A model generated the notes under the pieces. It did not search any database and was not told where the DNA came from. It saw only the letters and a program-made list of their open reading frames with translations. A DNA stretch of 64,000 nucleotides from Drosophila persimilis (taxonomy: Eukaryota; Arthropoda; Insecta; Diptera; Drosophilidae), in assembly GCF_003286085.1 (NCBI RefSeq), contig NW_020825327.1, positions 1,054,001 through 1,118,000 on the forward strand. The letters run 5' to 3'. Shown in pieces: positions 42,033 through 52,460 of the stretch; position 1 is the first letter of the stretch, and each line of letters begins with the position of its first letter. The translations under genes and the position numbers were made by a program.

Positions 42033-42424
42033 TGTTAATGAGTATGTGTGTGTAGGAAGCTGGGTTGCATACGGTACATAAACCGTCTACAGTTTCGTCG
42101 TCGCAACTAGAGCTTGAGCCACTTGGACTGCGAAGTGGGTATCCTACGATGCGCAAAGGAGGTTCTAAAGACACGGCTACAGCCTCCGATGATTGCGATG
42201 GAAGATGAGTGACAGGCAGTTGTGATATTTTTTCTGATACTGACTTTATTGATAAAATTTATTCTTATTTATAGCTATAAAAAGATACAAAAGTTCTGAG
42301 TCTGTAAAATATATGTTTGTCTATTATGGATAAGTTAATTGTTTAGTGGACAATTGCGTCACTGTGTAATACGAGATAACGAATATTACGAAATATTACT
42401 TATGCATATTTCTGAAACTGAACA
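42033..42424. mobile_element. Solo LTR S3, 392 bp, relative of S2
   Basis: It begins TGTTAATGAGTATGTGTGTG and ends AACTGAACA. It matches S2 (22088-22605) through the GGGTTGCATACGGTACATAA and TGATACTGACTTTATTGATA blocks but lacks about 125 bases. The flanking pentamers differ (CCAAA left, ATCAA right), so the insertion borders have been rearranged. Confidence 0.75.
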
Positions 42425-42438
42425 ATCAATCTGTCTAA

Positions 42439-42542
42439 AATAAGGATATAAATTATTTTGTTCTTGTAATATTTTAAATATTGTAATATAATTTAGATAT
42501 TAATATTTACGCATTCAAATAAATGAAAAAAATAACAAATAT
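42439..42542 (+). mobile_element. DINE-like repeat, left part, split by the errantivirus
   Basis: The stretch from ATAAGGATATAAA to AACAAATAT matches the reverse complement of 14586-14685. It continues beyond the virus at 49108. It is the target of the errantivirus insertion. Confidence 0.65.
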
Positions 42543-43137
42543 AGTGACATATCCATAATTCCCCACATCCCATACACATTATGTTTATGTACAATTCATC
42601 CACCCCATCCACACAAGTAACAGGACCCCACTCAAGAATCAATAACTGTTTCTTCCCATACTCCAAGCTAGGGCCCCCCATAATATAAACAATGGACATC
42701 ATTGTTTCAGCAACATTAGAATCACGCCACTCTCGAGAAATCGATTCTTTAGAATCACGCCACTCATGAGGACCAATCAAAGCTAGACATAAAACCAAGG
42801 AGTATCACATTCCTAGCTCCGTCATGTAATGCAACACCGATCGCCAGCAGTGGATGCCTTTCATCAAAGCCGACGCATCCCCAAATATCGATCCAGGCAC
42901 GTACGCCACCGACACGAAGATGCAGCCGAGGAAAGCAACGCCCGAAGCCAGAGTCGGGAGTTCCAAGAGAAGGGCTCATGGAAACTAGCCAGCAGCAGAG
43001 AGATTAGTTCCGTTTGAGACAAGCAGACCGAAAGTCAAGTCGGGGAATTCATTTAAATCTTGTGACATAAAGATATTTAAGTTGTAAAATAAAAGTCTTT
43101 GTTAAAAAACTTAAAATCGAGTTGCGGATATTTAACT
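42543..43137 (+). repeat. 5' LTR of the errantivirus, 595 bp
   Basis: It starts AGTGACATATCC and ends GGATATTTAACT. AATAAAAG near 43088 is the likely polyadenylation signal. It is identical to 48513-49107 except at one base. Confidence 0.95.
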
Positions 43138-43154
43138 GGCGCAGTCGGTAGGAT
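43137..43154 (+). promoter_or_regulatory. Primer-binding site, tRNA-Ser type
   Basis: TGGCGCAGTCGGTAGGAT immediately follows the 5' LTR (sharing its last T). This is the primer site known for the 17.6/297 errantiviruses, complementary to the 3' end of tRNA-Ser. Confidence 0.85.
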
Positions 43155-43442
43155 TTCGTTTAAAATTAACACCTATATTTCGGTAATGGTCAGCTTGTGT
43201 AATTTATAATTACTGTGATCACGTAATCCCGGAATTGTTAATAAAATTGTGAAATCCGCCAAAGAACCTATGTGCTGCAAGCACATACGATTTGCAAAAC
43301 TAATTTAAGTGAACTGAAGTAAGCGGAGATAGTGAATCACCAAGGACAGTGAAACACTTAATACAAAATCAAAAAAACTTACAAGTGAACCAAAATAAAG
43401 TTAAAAACTACAACAAAACAAAACCCAATCAACACCAACAAC

Positions 43443-44384
43443 ATGGCGTTACCACCACTATCATTGAGCGAAATCCACTTGAACCAGGCACTGCTGTCGA
43501 TCCGACAAATACCTGCCTATGACGGTTCATCTGGACAGCTAAGCTCATTTATCAAACGAATCGAATATGTATGCGGATTATATCCAACTGAAGATCTTCG
43601 CCAACAAAGGATCCTATTTGGAGCGACCGAGATCCAACTGTCAGGAGAGGCACAACGCATATCGCAAATGATACAACCCAACACGTGGCTCGAACTGAAG
43701 ACGGCGCTGATCAACGAGTTCAAAAATCACACACCATATGAAGAACTCTTACGACAACTATACACCACCAGATTCAACGGCAGTCTTCGTAAGTTTATAG
43801 AAGAATTAGAGATAAAAGCATTATTAATAAACAATAAGCTAAACTTAGAAAACATACCAGAAAATAATGTCATTTATAAAAACGCTTTGAACAACACAAT
43901 TAAAGATGTCATTACTCGAAAACTTCCTGACAGAATGTTCATGACCTTAGCAAGAAAAGATATTACCACATTGTCTAATCTTAAGAAGGCAGCACAAGAA
44001 GAAGGATTGTACGAAGCTAGTACAACAGATTCAGGTACAAATAAAGATCAATCAAATCGAAAGAATGTTGGAAACTATTATCCAAATTATAATACTACTA
44101 ACTATCACAATCAAACTCAGAGTTCATCTGGAACAGGTCAGACTAATCGAACAAATCAAAATCAAAATTCCCAAAATCCTGGATTATACAATGAGTTCAA
44201 AAATTCCTTGAATCAAGGTAGGGCTCAGAATCCATTCAATCAGCAAATATCTCAAAACCAAGCTAGTGGGAGTGGACCCAACCAACCTACTAAAAGAGGG
44301 AGGGAGAGCCAGAGTGGCCAAACGAAGATGGACGTAAATTTTCATCAAGCCGCCTCGGAAGAAACCGAGGAGGACCCTATATAA
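43443..44384 (+). CDS. gag: Errantivirus gag polyprotein, 313 codons, open
   Basis: The ATG at 43443 (context AACATGGCG) opens an uninterrupted frame to TAA 44382-44384. Early blocks ([20 protein letters not shown], then [18 protein letters not shown]) fit the capsid N-terminus of 17.6-type gag. The C-terminal third is rich in Asn and Gln (about residues 195-290), as usual in this group, and there is no CCHC knuckle. It is somewhat short, because 17.6-group gag is usually longer, and an internal deletion is possible. Pol would be made by ribosomal frameshift near the gag end. It is the only major frame of the virus without a visible break. Confidence 0.85.
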   Translation: MALPPLSLSEIHLNQALLSIRQIPAYDGSSGQLSSFIKRIEYVCGLYPTEDLRQQRILFGATEIQLSGEAQRISQMIQPNTWLELKTALINEFKNHTPYEELLRQLYTTRFNGSLRKFIEELEIKALLINNKLNLENIPENNVIYKNALNNTIKDVITRKLPDRMFMTLARKDITTLSNLKKAAQEEGLYEASTTDSGTNKDQSNRKNVGNYYPNYNTTNYHNQTQSSSGTGQTNRTNQNQNSQNPGLYNEFKNSLNQGRAQNPFNQQISQNQASGSGPNQPTKRGRESQSGQTKMDVNFHQAASEETEEDPI

Positions 44385-47106
44385 ACATTACCATTAATAA
44401 AAGAATATTAAGGTGTATCGCTGACTCGGGATCATCGATCAACATCATGAAAGAAAATTACACAGATTCCGAGATAAAAGACGAAGACCCGGTCTACAGA
44501 CGACCATACAAATATGCCCAGATACATGATCAGGAGGTAAACCAGCAAATCAAAGATATGATCAGGCAGGGAATAATTCGAAAGTCGAATTCTCCTTACT
44601 GCTCGCCCATATCTATGATTCCGAAGAAGATAGATGCTTCAGGAAAGCAAAAATATCGAATGGTAGTAGACTATAGAAGTCTAAATGAAATAACAGTTAA
44701 GGACAAATTCCCAACTCCAAGAATGGATGAAATCCTAGACAAACTAGGTAAATGTCAGTATTTTACGACAATCGATTTAGCAAAAGGTTTCCATCAAATA
44801 CCCATGGAACCTAGCTCAATCCCCAAAACTGCGTTCTCCACTAAGCATGGACATTACGAGTTCACTCGTATGCCCTTTGGGCTAACCACTGCCCCAGCTA
44901 CCTTCCAAAGATGTATGAACAATCTGCTAGAAGAGTTAATCTTCAAAGATTGCTTTGTATACTTAGTGACATCATTATATTTTCCACTTCATTGGAAGAA
45001 CACTTGTTGTCACTAAGGAGAGTATTTGGAAAGTTGAGAGACGCCAACTTGAAGCTACAAATGGATAAATGTGAATTCATGAAAAAGGAAACTGAATTCC
45101 TAGGTCATGTAGTCACTACTGAAGGAATAGTACCAAATCCAGGCAAAATCTCTGCCATTGTCAAATTTCCAATACCAGAAACGACTAAACAAATAAAGTC
45201 ATTCTTAGGTCTGTGCGGGTTCTACAGGAAATTCATTCCTAATTTTGCAAACATAGCAAAACCCATGACACTCAAACTAAAGAAAGGAGCTGTCATAGAC
45301 CCCAAGGAAGAAAGGTACGTCGAGGCATTTGAGAGACTAAAAGTACTCATCACCTCAGACCCTATCCTTGCGTTCCCAGACTTTGACAAAATGTTCACGG
45401 TAACAACCGACGCTAGTAACATAGCATTGGGAGCGGTTTTGTCACAAGAACACAAACCGATCTGCTACGCTAGCAGAACCCTAAATGAACATGAAATAAA
45501 CTATTCAGCCATCGAAAAGGAATTATTAGCGATCGTATGGGCAACCAAGTATTTCCGTTCATACCTGTTCGGTAGAACATTCGAGATACAAAGCGATCAT
45601 AAACCCTTGATTTGGTTGAACAACCTCAAGGAGCCAAATATGAAATTACAAAGGTGGAAAATAAAACTGAATGAGTTTGATTTTAAAATGAAATATCTAC
45701 CAGGCAAAGAAAATCATGTAGCTGATGCCTTATCAAGGGTAAAGATTAATGAAAATCTCCTGGGAGAAGCTTCCAATAGCGTTGGTGCAACTGTACATAG
45801 CGCACAGGAAGACAATCTAAATCACATTGCTATCACGGAAAGACCAATTAACTATTACAATCGGCAAATTGAGCTAATAAAAGGCAATGAAGATAAGGTA
45901 GAAACAATTCGTTATTTTCACAAGCTAATCATCAAGATCACGTATAAGGAAATGACTATCACCTTAGCGAAGGATATAATAAAGGAATATCTATGCACCA
46001 AAAAGAGCGCATTATATTTCCATAACGAAACAGATTTTCCTCCATTCCAAAAAGCCTATTTAGAAATCATTAATTCTAACAATATAACCAAAGCTATTAA
46101 ATCAAGCACGAAACTCCTAGATATTCAGAATTACGCTGAATTTAAAGAAACCATATTAAAGAATCATAAAGGCTTACTCCATACAGGGATAGAGAAAACC
46201 GTCAATTGGTTTAGGGGAAAATACTATTACCCGGATTATCAAAAACTAATCCAAAACATCATAAACGAATGTCCTACTTGTAATATTGCCAAAACAGAGC
46301 ATAGAAATACGAAGTTGGCATTCGAAACTACACCGGAAATACTGAACATCAGAGAGAAATACGTCATGGATTTCTATATGGTTGGTAACCAACAGTTCCT
46401 ATCATGTATTGACGTATACTCGAAGTTTGCAACTCTTGTAGAAGTAAAAAGTCGTGACTGGTTAGAAGCAAAAAGAGCCATCATGAAAGTTTTTAACGAG
46501 ATGGGCAAACCAATTGAAATCAAAGCCGATAAAGATTCAGCTTTTATGTGCACAGCATTGCAAGCATGGCTGAATGCGGAAAACGTCAAAATAGAGATCA
46601 CTTCCAGCAAAAATGGAATATCTGACGTAGAAAGATTTCATAAAACAGTAAATGAAAAATTAAGAATAATATCTAGCGAGGATAACACAGAAGATAGATT
46701 CACGAAGTTTGAATTAATTCTTTATACTTATAATCATAAAACCAAACATAATACCACAAATAGGACACCAGCTGATATATTCATTTATGCAGGCTCACCT
46801 GATTATGACACACAACTAAATAAAGTGAATAAAATCACTCAATTAAATAAAAACCGCATAGAGTATGAAGTAGATACCCGCTATAAACTATCACCTCTAG
46901 TTAAGTCTAAGGTAACAAATCCTTTCAAAAGGACGGGTGAAATTAGACAGGTAGATGAAAAACATTATGAAGAAAAGAATAGGGGTAGGAAAATAACTCA
47001 TTATAAATCAAAATTCAAGAAAAAGAAGAAATCTAATAGAAGCAAATATAATAATTCCAGAGAAACCGAGGAAGTTAATGGAATCGGCGAACTTCAACAC
47101 AATTAA
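44380..47106 (+). pseudogene. pol: Errantivirus pol: truncated protease, reverse transcriptase, RNase H, integrase
   Basis: The protease start is visible ([11 protein letters not shown] near 44418) but is cut off after a few codons and joined to the region before RT. The RT first frame (44447-45016) has [31 protein letters not shown] (motif A Asp) and [15 protein letters not shown] one-base deletion then falls inside the YxDD box near 44961. The second frame (44911-47106) resumes RT and holds LGHVVTTEGI, FLGLCGFYRKFIPNFANIAK, RNase H (TVTTDASNIALGAVLSQ), the integrase HHCC region (HKGLLHTGIEKTVNWFRGKY, CPTCNIAK) and a D,D-35-E core (MDFYMVG, IKADKDSAF, DVERFHKTVNEKLR). Protease and RT cannot work as read. 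Confidence 0.9.
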
Positions 47107-48485
47107 AATCCTCATCTTCCTCATAATTACCATCGTAATGGCACAGGGCCAAAACATAGAAATAAATTCTATAAAATCCCAAAACGGATATATGATATTC
47201 AAAACTGCATCGATCAACATACCTATCAATTACGAATACCATTATCTAACTGTTAATGTAACTAAAACCGAAGAACTATACCAAAATTTGTTAAGGCAAG
47301 CCACTAAATTCCAGGACATAATCCAAATAAAATATCTAGTAGACAAATTGCAAAGAGAAATGAACGGGCTAAAAATAACCAAAAGAAATAAAAGAGGCCT
47401 AATCAATATAGTAGGAACAGCCTACAAATATCTCTTTGGAACACTAGATCAGGAAGATAAAGTCGATTTGGAACAAAAAATAGAAAATTTAGCCAGCCAT
47501 AGCATTCAAATGAATGAACTAAATTTGGTAATAGATGCAGTTAATAGCGGAATAAACGTTATAAACAAACTAAATGAAGAACAAGACAGGAATCAACAAA
47601 TATAAATTTTGATATTCAATCTACAACATTTCACAGAATATATCGAAGATATAGAACTAGGTATGCAATTAACTAGGCTCGGTATATTTAATCCAAAATT
47701 ATTAAAACAAGACTACCTGGAACAAATAAATTCTGAGAAAATACTAAATATAAAAACCTCCACATGGCTAAAATCCGATACCAACGAAATTATAATAATT
47801 TCCAACATTCCCAAAGACATTACAAAAGTACCAATCTATAAAATCGTTTCGTATCCAGACGAATTAAATAACATGTTAACAGATATGACATACGACAAGT
47901 ACTACATAAAAAATGAAGAAGTATTTGTTAAAGAAACTAGATTGAAAACCAATGACAATTGTATAAAAGGAATTTTAATGCAAACTCCCACTAAATGTCC
48001 ATATTCCAAAACTTTTCAAAACTTTCAAATAAACTTTATTGAACCCAATATACTAATCACGTGGAATCTTCCAAAAACAACGCTAAATCAGAATTGTGTA
48101 AACCAAGAAATCATAGCGGAAGGAAATACCATTTTAAAAATCTACAACTGTTCAATCCAATTAAATGAATTCAAAAACAATGTTAGATTTTGCCCAGAAT
48201 GTTTATGTCAACAACAACATAACTAAAATAAAACCACTGTCGTATATCCAAACTAATGAAATAATTATGCAATACACCACATATAGTAACCTATTACAAA
48301 TAAGTCTACTAATTTCATTTTTCATAATTATATTAGTACTACTAAGTTATGTAGCTGTTAAATTTACGAAAACTTCTAAAAGAGTCACGGTTAAATGTAT
48401 AAACCCTATAATAGAAGCAGAAGAGGAACCAACCTCAGCCACCGCACTTGACACCCCGTCACTATACCCGAGGGTAATCGCCTAG
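47078..48485 (+). pseudogene. env: Errantivirus envelope glycoprotein, interrupted by one stop and one frameshift
   Basis: The frame starts at 47078, overlapping the pol end by 29 bases. The N-terminus has a hydrophobic signal peptide (about residues 8-22). A furin-type site RNKR is followed by the GLINIVGTAY fusion-peptide-like segment (about residue 105-120), the hallmark of errantiviral Env. An in-frame TAA at 47603-47605 interrupts it, and the same frame continues to 48226. A one-base shift near 48210 moves the C-terminal part into another frame (to 48485). That part has a transmembrane helix (LLISFFIIILVLLSYVAV) and a short cytoplasmic tail. It would mediate membrane fusion of viral particles. 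Confidence 0.9.
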
Positions 48486-48512
48486 GGACAGGCTAATAAC
48501 AAACGTTGGGGG

Positions 48513-49107
48513 AGTGACATATCCATAATTCCCCACATCCCATACACATTATGTTTATGTACAATTCATCCACCCCATCCACACAAGTAACAGGACCCCA
48601 CTCAAGAATCAATAACTGTTTCTTCCCATACTCCAAGCTAGGGCCCCCCATAATATAAACAATGGACATCATTGTTTCAGCAACATTAGAATCACGCCAC
48701 TCTCGAGAAATCGATTCTTTAGAATCACGCCACTCATGAGGACCAATCAAAGCTAGACATAAAACCAAGGAGTATCACATTCCTAGCTCCGTCATGTAAT
48801 GCAACACCGATCGCCAGCAGTGGATGCCTTTCATCAAAGCCGACGCATCCCCAAATATCGATCCAGGCACGTACGCCACCGACAAGAAGATGCAGCCGAG
48901 GAAAGCAACGCCCGAAGCCAGAGTCGGGAGTTCCAAGAGAAGGGCTCATGGAAACTAGCCAGCAGCAGAGAGATTAGTTCCGTTTGAGACAAGCAGACCG
49001 AAAGTCAAGTCGGGGAATTCATTTAAATCTTGTGACATAAAGATATTTAAGTTGTAAAATAAAAGTCTTTGTTAAAAAACTTAAAATCGAGTTGCGGATA
49101 TTTAACT
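48513..49107 (+). repeat. 3' LTR of the errantivirus, 595 bp
   Basis: It has the same sequence as 42543-43137 apart from A at 48884. It is preceded by a short purine tract (GGGGG, 48508-48512), a weak polypurine primer, and followed by the ATAT duplication. Confidence 0.95.
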
Positions 49108-49560
49108 ATATACAACTAATATGTGCACAAACCACCTTACGGTTTCGCATTCTCTTCAAATGCATCTTGCACTTTTAGGGCAGTTAGGCGCATGTCAAAA
49201 TGACAGAGCTAACAGAGTCAACTGTCAATGGGTGGTGGAGGGAACGAGAGAAACAAGAGCTCAAGCGGATGGAGCGTGGCGTAAGTCTGTCTTTTCAATT
49301 GTACTCGTGATCACAGACGGACGTATGTAAGAAGAAAAACATTCAGTGCAGTGAAAAGAAACAGAACTCTACATTTATACCCGTCACAAAGTCAGTATGG
49401 CTACATTGAGCGACAAAAAGAGCGTGTAGTAGAGACGTGTCTGAACGCGTCGCCGGGCGCTGCGTAGCCACTGCAAATTGACTTGTTCCTTTTGGCTATA
49501 AAAATTATCCGATCTGATCGAGATACGGCAATCTGGTAGGATGCCACAGACTTTCGTCTT
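49108..49560 (+). mobile_element. DINE-like repeat, right part
   Basis: It continues the target repeat: TATACAACTAATATGTGCAC, ACCACCTTACGGTTTCGCAT, then DINE wording (ACATTTATACCCGTCACAAA, CGTCGCCGGGCGCTGCGTAG, GATCTGATCGAGATAC). It matches 14137-14583 inverted. It is non-coding. The 130 bases after it (49561-49690) hold nothing recognisable. Confidence 0.7.
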
Positions 49561-49690
49561 TTGTGAAGAAGAAGACTAAGTACATAAGAAACACCAAGAA
49601 CAAACCATGAAGACTAAGTAATAAGTATTAGTAGGAATAAGAATAAATAGCACCTATGAGAAAAAATACATGAAGACCTGCCATACAGTT

Positions 49691-50785
49691 AAAGAGGGGG
49701 AATGTTGTGAGTTACTGCGGAGACCGCAATTCTACTTTTATACCCAAAACTTAGTCAGTATGTCTCTCCTCCGGCAGACGCCGCTAATAATGAACGACAC
49801 GATAAAGAATGCGTGCGAGAGAGACAGAAAATTAGTCGAGCGTGACGTCGGGCGCTGCGTAGCCACTGCAACTTGATTTGTTCTTATTGGCTATAGAAAT
49901 GATCTTATTTGATCCAGATTCAGCAATCTGATAGATATGGTCATTCTCTATGATTGTGCGTTTTTAGTTCTCTCGAATCTTCAATATGGATGCAACAGAT
50001 TTTCGTTCTTTGTGGGGGCGGAAAGGGGTGGGGCCAAATTTTGAGATATACGTTTTATAGTGAAATTGAACAGGAGTGCGGATACCAAATTTTGTTGCTC
50101 TAGCCTTAATAGTTTCTGAGATTTAATTTTCGTCCTTTGCGGGGCCGGAAGGGGGTGTGGCGAAATTGTGACACAAAACGGTCAATGTCCGATACCACAG
50201 GAGTGTGGATACCAAATTTGGTTGCTCTGGCTCTTATAGGTTCTGAGATCCTTGAACTCATATTTTGCAATTTGCAAAACCGACCATGAAACCTGTGTGT
50301 TAGAGAGAGACAGAGCGAGAAAGAATGAAATTATTTTCTTGATTCTGGCTATAATAATTATACGATCTGGTTCAGATTTGCACTCTAGAAGATATGGTCA
50401 TTCTCTACGACGCTGCGTTTTCAGTTTTCTCGTATCGTCGAAATTTTTGATGCCACAGATTTTCGCCCTTTGTGGGGCGGAAGGGGGCAGACAAAGTTTT
50501 GAAATATACTTGTAGCAGTGACATATCTTATAAGTCCGGATATAAAACGTCGTTGCTCTAGCTTTAATAGTCTTTGAGCACTAGGCGCTGATAGGGACGG
50601 ACAGATGGACAGACGGACAGACAGACAGACAGACAGGGCTCAATCGACTCGGCTATTAATGCTGATCAAGAATATATATACTTTATGGGGTCGGAAACGA
50701 TTCCTTCTGGACGTTACACACATCCACTTTCACCACAAATCCAATATACCCCAATACTCATTTTGAGTATCGGGTATAAAAATGA
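49691..50785 (+). mobile_element. DINE-1-type Helitron copy, near full length
   Basis: The element begins about GGGGAATGTTGTGAGTTACTG. It has the usual internal blocks (GGCGCTGCGTAGCCACTGCA, TTTGTGGGGGCGGAAAGGGG, GAGTGTGGATACCAAATTTG), a GACGGACAGACAGACAGACA minisatellite near 50595-50637, and the conserved 3' end TTTATGGGGTCGGAAACG...GAGTATCGGGTATAA (50690-50780). It encodes no protein. Internal blocks around 50000 and 50130 are repeated, suggesting two fused or internally duplicated copies. Confidence 0.8.
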
Positions 50786-51570
50786 AATGAACAGAAAAAC
50801 AAAGAATCAAAAGAAACCAAAAACCATCAGCAGCTGATCATCACCAATGTGCCCATAGCACAGCCACCAACGGTCAAACCCATCGCTGAGCTTATCAAGT
50901 GTGACCATAACCCGAGTACATACGGGCACATTATCACGTGATCAGCACAAAACGCGTTAGGAACACGCCAGTACGAAAGCCAGCTGATCAGCACAAATGC
51001 CAGAGCGATCATCATCAGTTCGGCTCCGGCCAGTGCAGAGGTAAGCATCAGCAGCAACCACCAACAGCCCCAGCGATCCTCCCATCCCTCTCGGAGCGCA
51101 CTTAAACCTCCGCGTCCCAACTTATCTCGGAGCGCATTTAAACCTCCGCATCCCAACTTCTCTCGGAGCGCACTTAAACCTCCGCATCCCAATTTCTCTC
51201 GGAGCGCACTAAAATCTCCACAACAAATCTTCTTCTCGGAGCGCACTTAAACCTTCGCAACGTATCTTCACCTCGGAGCGTACTTAAACCTCTGCGACAT
51301 ACACCAACACCGACCGGGCGATCACCAGGACAAGCACGCAGCTATCCGGCACGTGGGGCCATCACGAAAGACGACCCCGACGTAAGATCCGAGCACCTAC
51401 CAAGCTCTGTAGCTTTAAAGAACAATAAAAATAACCCTATTTCTTTGTACCGCTCAATCCACGTCCTATTCTTGACCCACGAGACTCTCTATAAGCTACC
51501 ACATCCAGAGATCAAACAAATTTTTTTGGACCTCGGCGCGGTGAGCAGTGGCGACGAAAAGAGGTAGCAA
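50786..51570 (+). mobile_element. U1 copy b: LTR end and leader of the unrecognised LTR-like element
   Basis: It contains a six-unit ~36-bp minisatellite (51090-51300), then GAACAATAAAAATAACCC (polyadenylation-like, near 51420). The TACCACATCCAGAGATCAAA block near 51490 is shared with 41717. Next is TGGACCTCGGCGCGGTGAGC then AGTGGCGACGAAAAG, which looks like an LTR end and primer site. No coding domain is seen. The left part (50786-51080) has no recognised feature. Confidence 0.45.
51090..51300. repeat. Minisatellite, six units of ~36 bp
   Basis: Units read CTCGGAGCGCACTTAAACCT followed by CCGCATCCCAACTTCT, with increasing divergence to the right. Related single units occur at about 41570-41700 in U1 copy a. 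Confidence 0.85.
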
Positions 51571-51844
51571 ACGTCGGAAATTTTTTTTATCGTTTTGGAT
51601 ACAATAAATACACGAATCTAATAGAGAATTTTCCAGAGCTTTTAATAATCAAACTTTCAAAAAATAAAAAAAAGTCACAACCTTGCACGAAAAACGCTCG
51701 CAACGGCTATCACAGCTATCAACGTTTTTCGTGCGAGGTTGATACCCGCAAGTTTGGTGAATATGCCTCGAAGACTACAGAGCTGTTACTTTTCTAAAAA
51801 ACATAATTAAATAATCAAATCAAAAATCGAATCTCATGAGGTGT
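51571..51844. other. AT-rich DNA with a 19-bp hairpin
   Basis: No gene is seen. Arms 51678-51696 (CAACCTTGCACGAAAAACG) and 51723-51741 are reverse complements with one mismatch around a 26-base loop. It may be U1 leader sequence or a separate remnant. Confidence 0.5.
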
Positions 51845-52460
51845 GCTTTGAGTCATTTTCCTGTAGAAAGACCCATCTCAAGAGCATGTTTTGCTCAGCA
51901 AAAGGTTGCATAATGTCTGTCAATATGTTTTCATACCCGAATTGGTTCACAGGATCAGTTATGCGATGTACCGGCTAAACGCCATGCCAAGAAAAACAGC
52001 CTCAGATACCTATACATCGGCTTACGTTCTTAACCATTTTCTTTGTGCGCCGGAAGTCGAATTCTATGCCTTTGGGTCGTTGTATACATCTTCTGGAGTC
52101 ATTATCAAAAAGACTTAATTTTGTTTCGTCTCTCAATAATTTATTATTCCATTTTAAAGACCCATCTGACCCAGACCATGGCAAATGATTTTCAACGACT
52201 TTTTGCCTCATCTTCAAATTTATTACTCGGAGTAAGGGAACTTTTCGGACTATATGTACGTCCTGTTATTTGAGCGTATATAGCCTCGGAAGACATGAAC
52301 CGATGTTTTTTTTCAAGACTGATGATGCGGGTGTCCGTTGTTTGTAAAGATTTCTTCTTCCATCCTCGATTTTCAATAAGCACCGTAGATTTTCAAGCAT
52401 TCTAAACAAGAAATACCGAACGTCCAAGACTTTTCGCAAGTCCCCGGACAATTTTCCTTT
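51845..52460 (-). pseudogene. Degenerate Tc1/mariner-type transposase
   Basis: Minus-strand frames, with stops and shifts, give the order of a Tc1 transposase. First is a helix-turn-helix-like RGLAKSLGRSVFLV (about 52440). Next is SLQTTDTRIISLEKKHRFMS (52360-52300), then DETKLSLFDNDSRRCIQRPK and GIEFDFRRTKKMVK (52130-52010; DE box with first Asp). CFSWHGV-PVHRI follows (about 51990), and finally QENDSKHTS (about 51870), equivalent to the second catalytic Asp block. The segment after KHTS is missing, and no terminal inverted repeats were found. It is an old, dead cut-and-paste transposon. Confidence 0.75.

Larger units (their letters stand above)
42543..49107 (+). mobile_element. Errantivirus (17.6/297/Tom group of Ty3/gypsy), full-length frame with LTRs, defective
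   Basis: The 6,565-bp provirus has 595-bp LTRs at both ends, AGT...ACT termini, and the 4-bp duplication ATAT at 42539-42542 and 49108-49111. A tRNA-Ser-type primer site follows the 5' LTR. The order gag, pol, env is complete. The two LTRs differ by one base as far as I can see (42914 C versus 48884 A), implying recent insertion. Yet protease is truncated, RT has a one-base deletion in its catalytic box, and env has a stop and a frameshift. Group assignment rests on RT, RNase H and integrase wording and on the LTR start. Confidence 0.95.
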
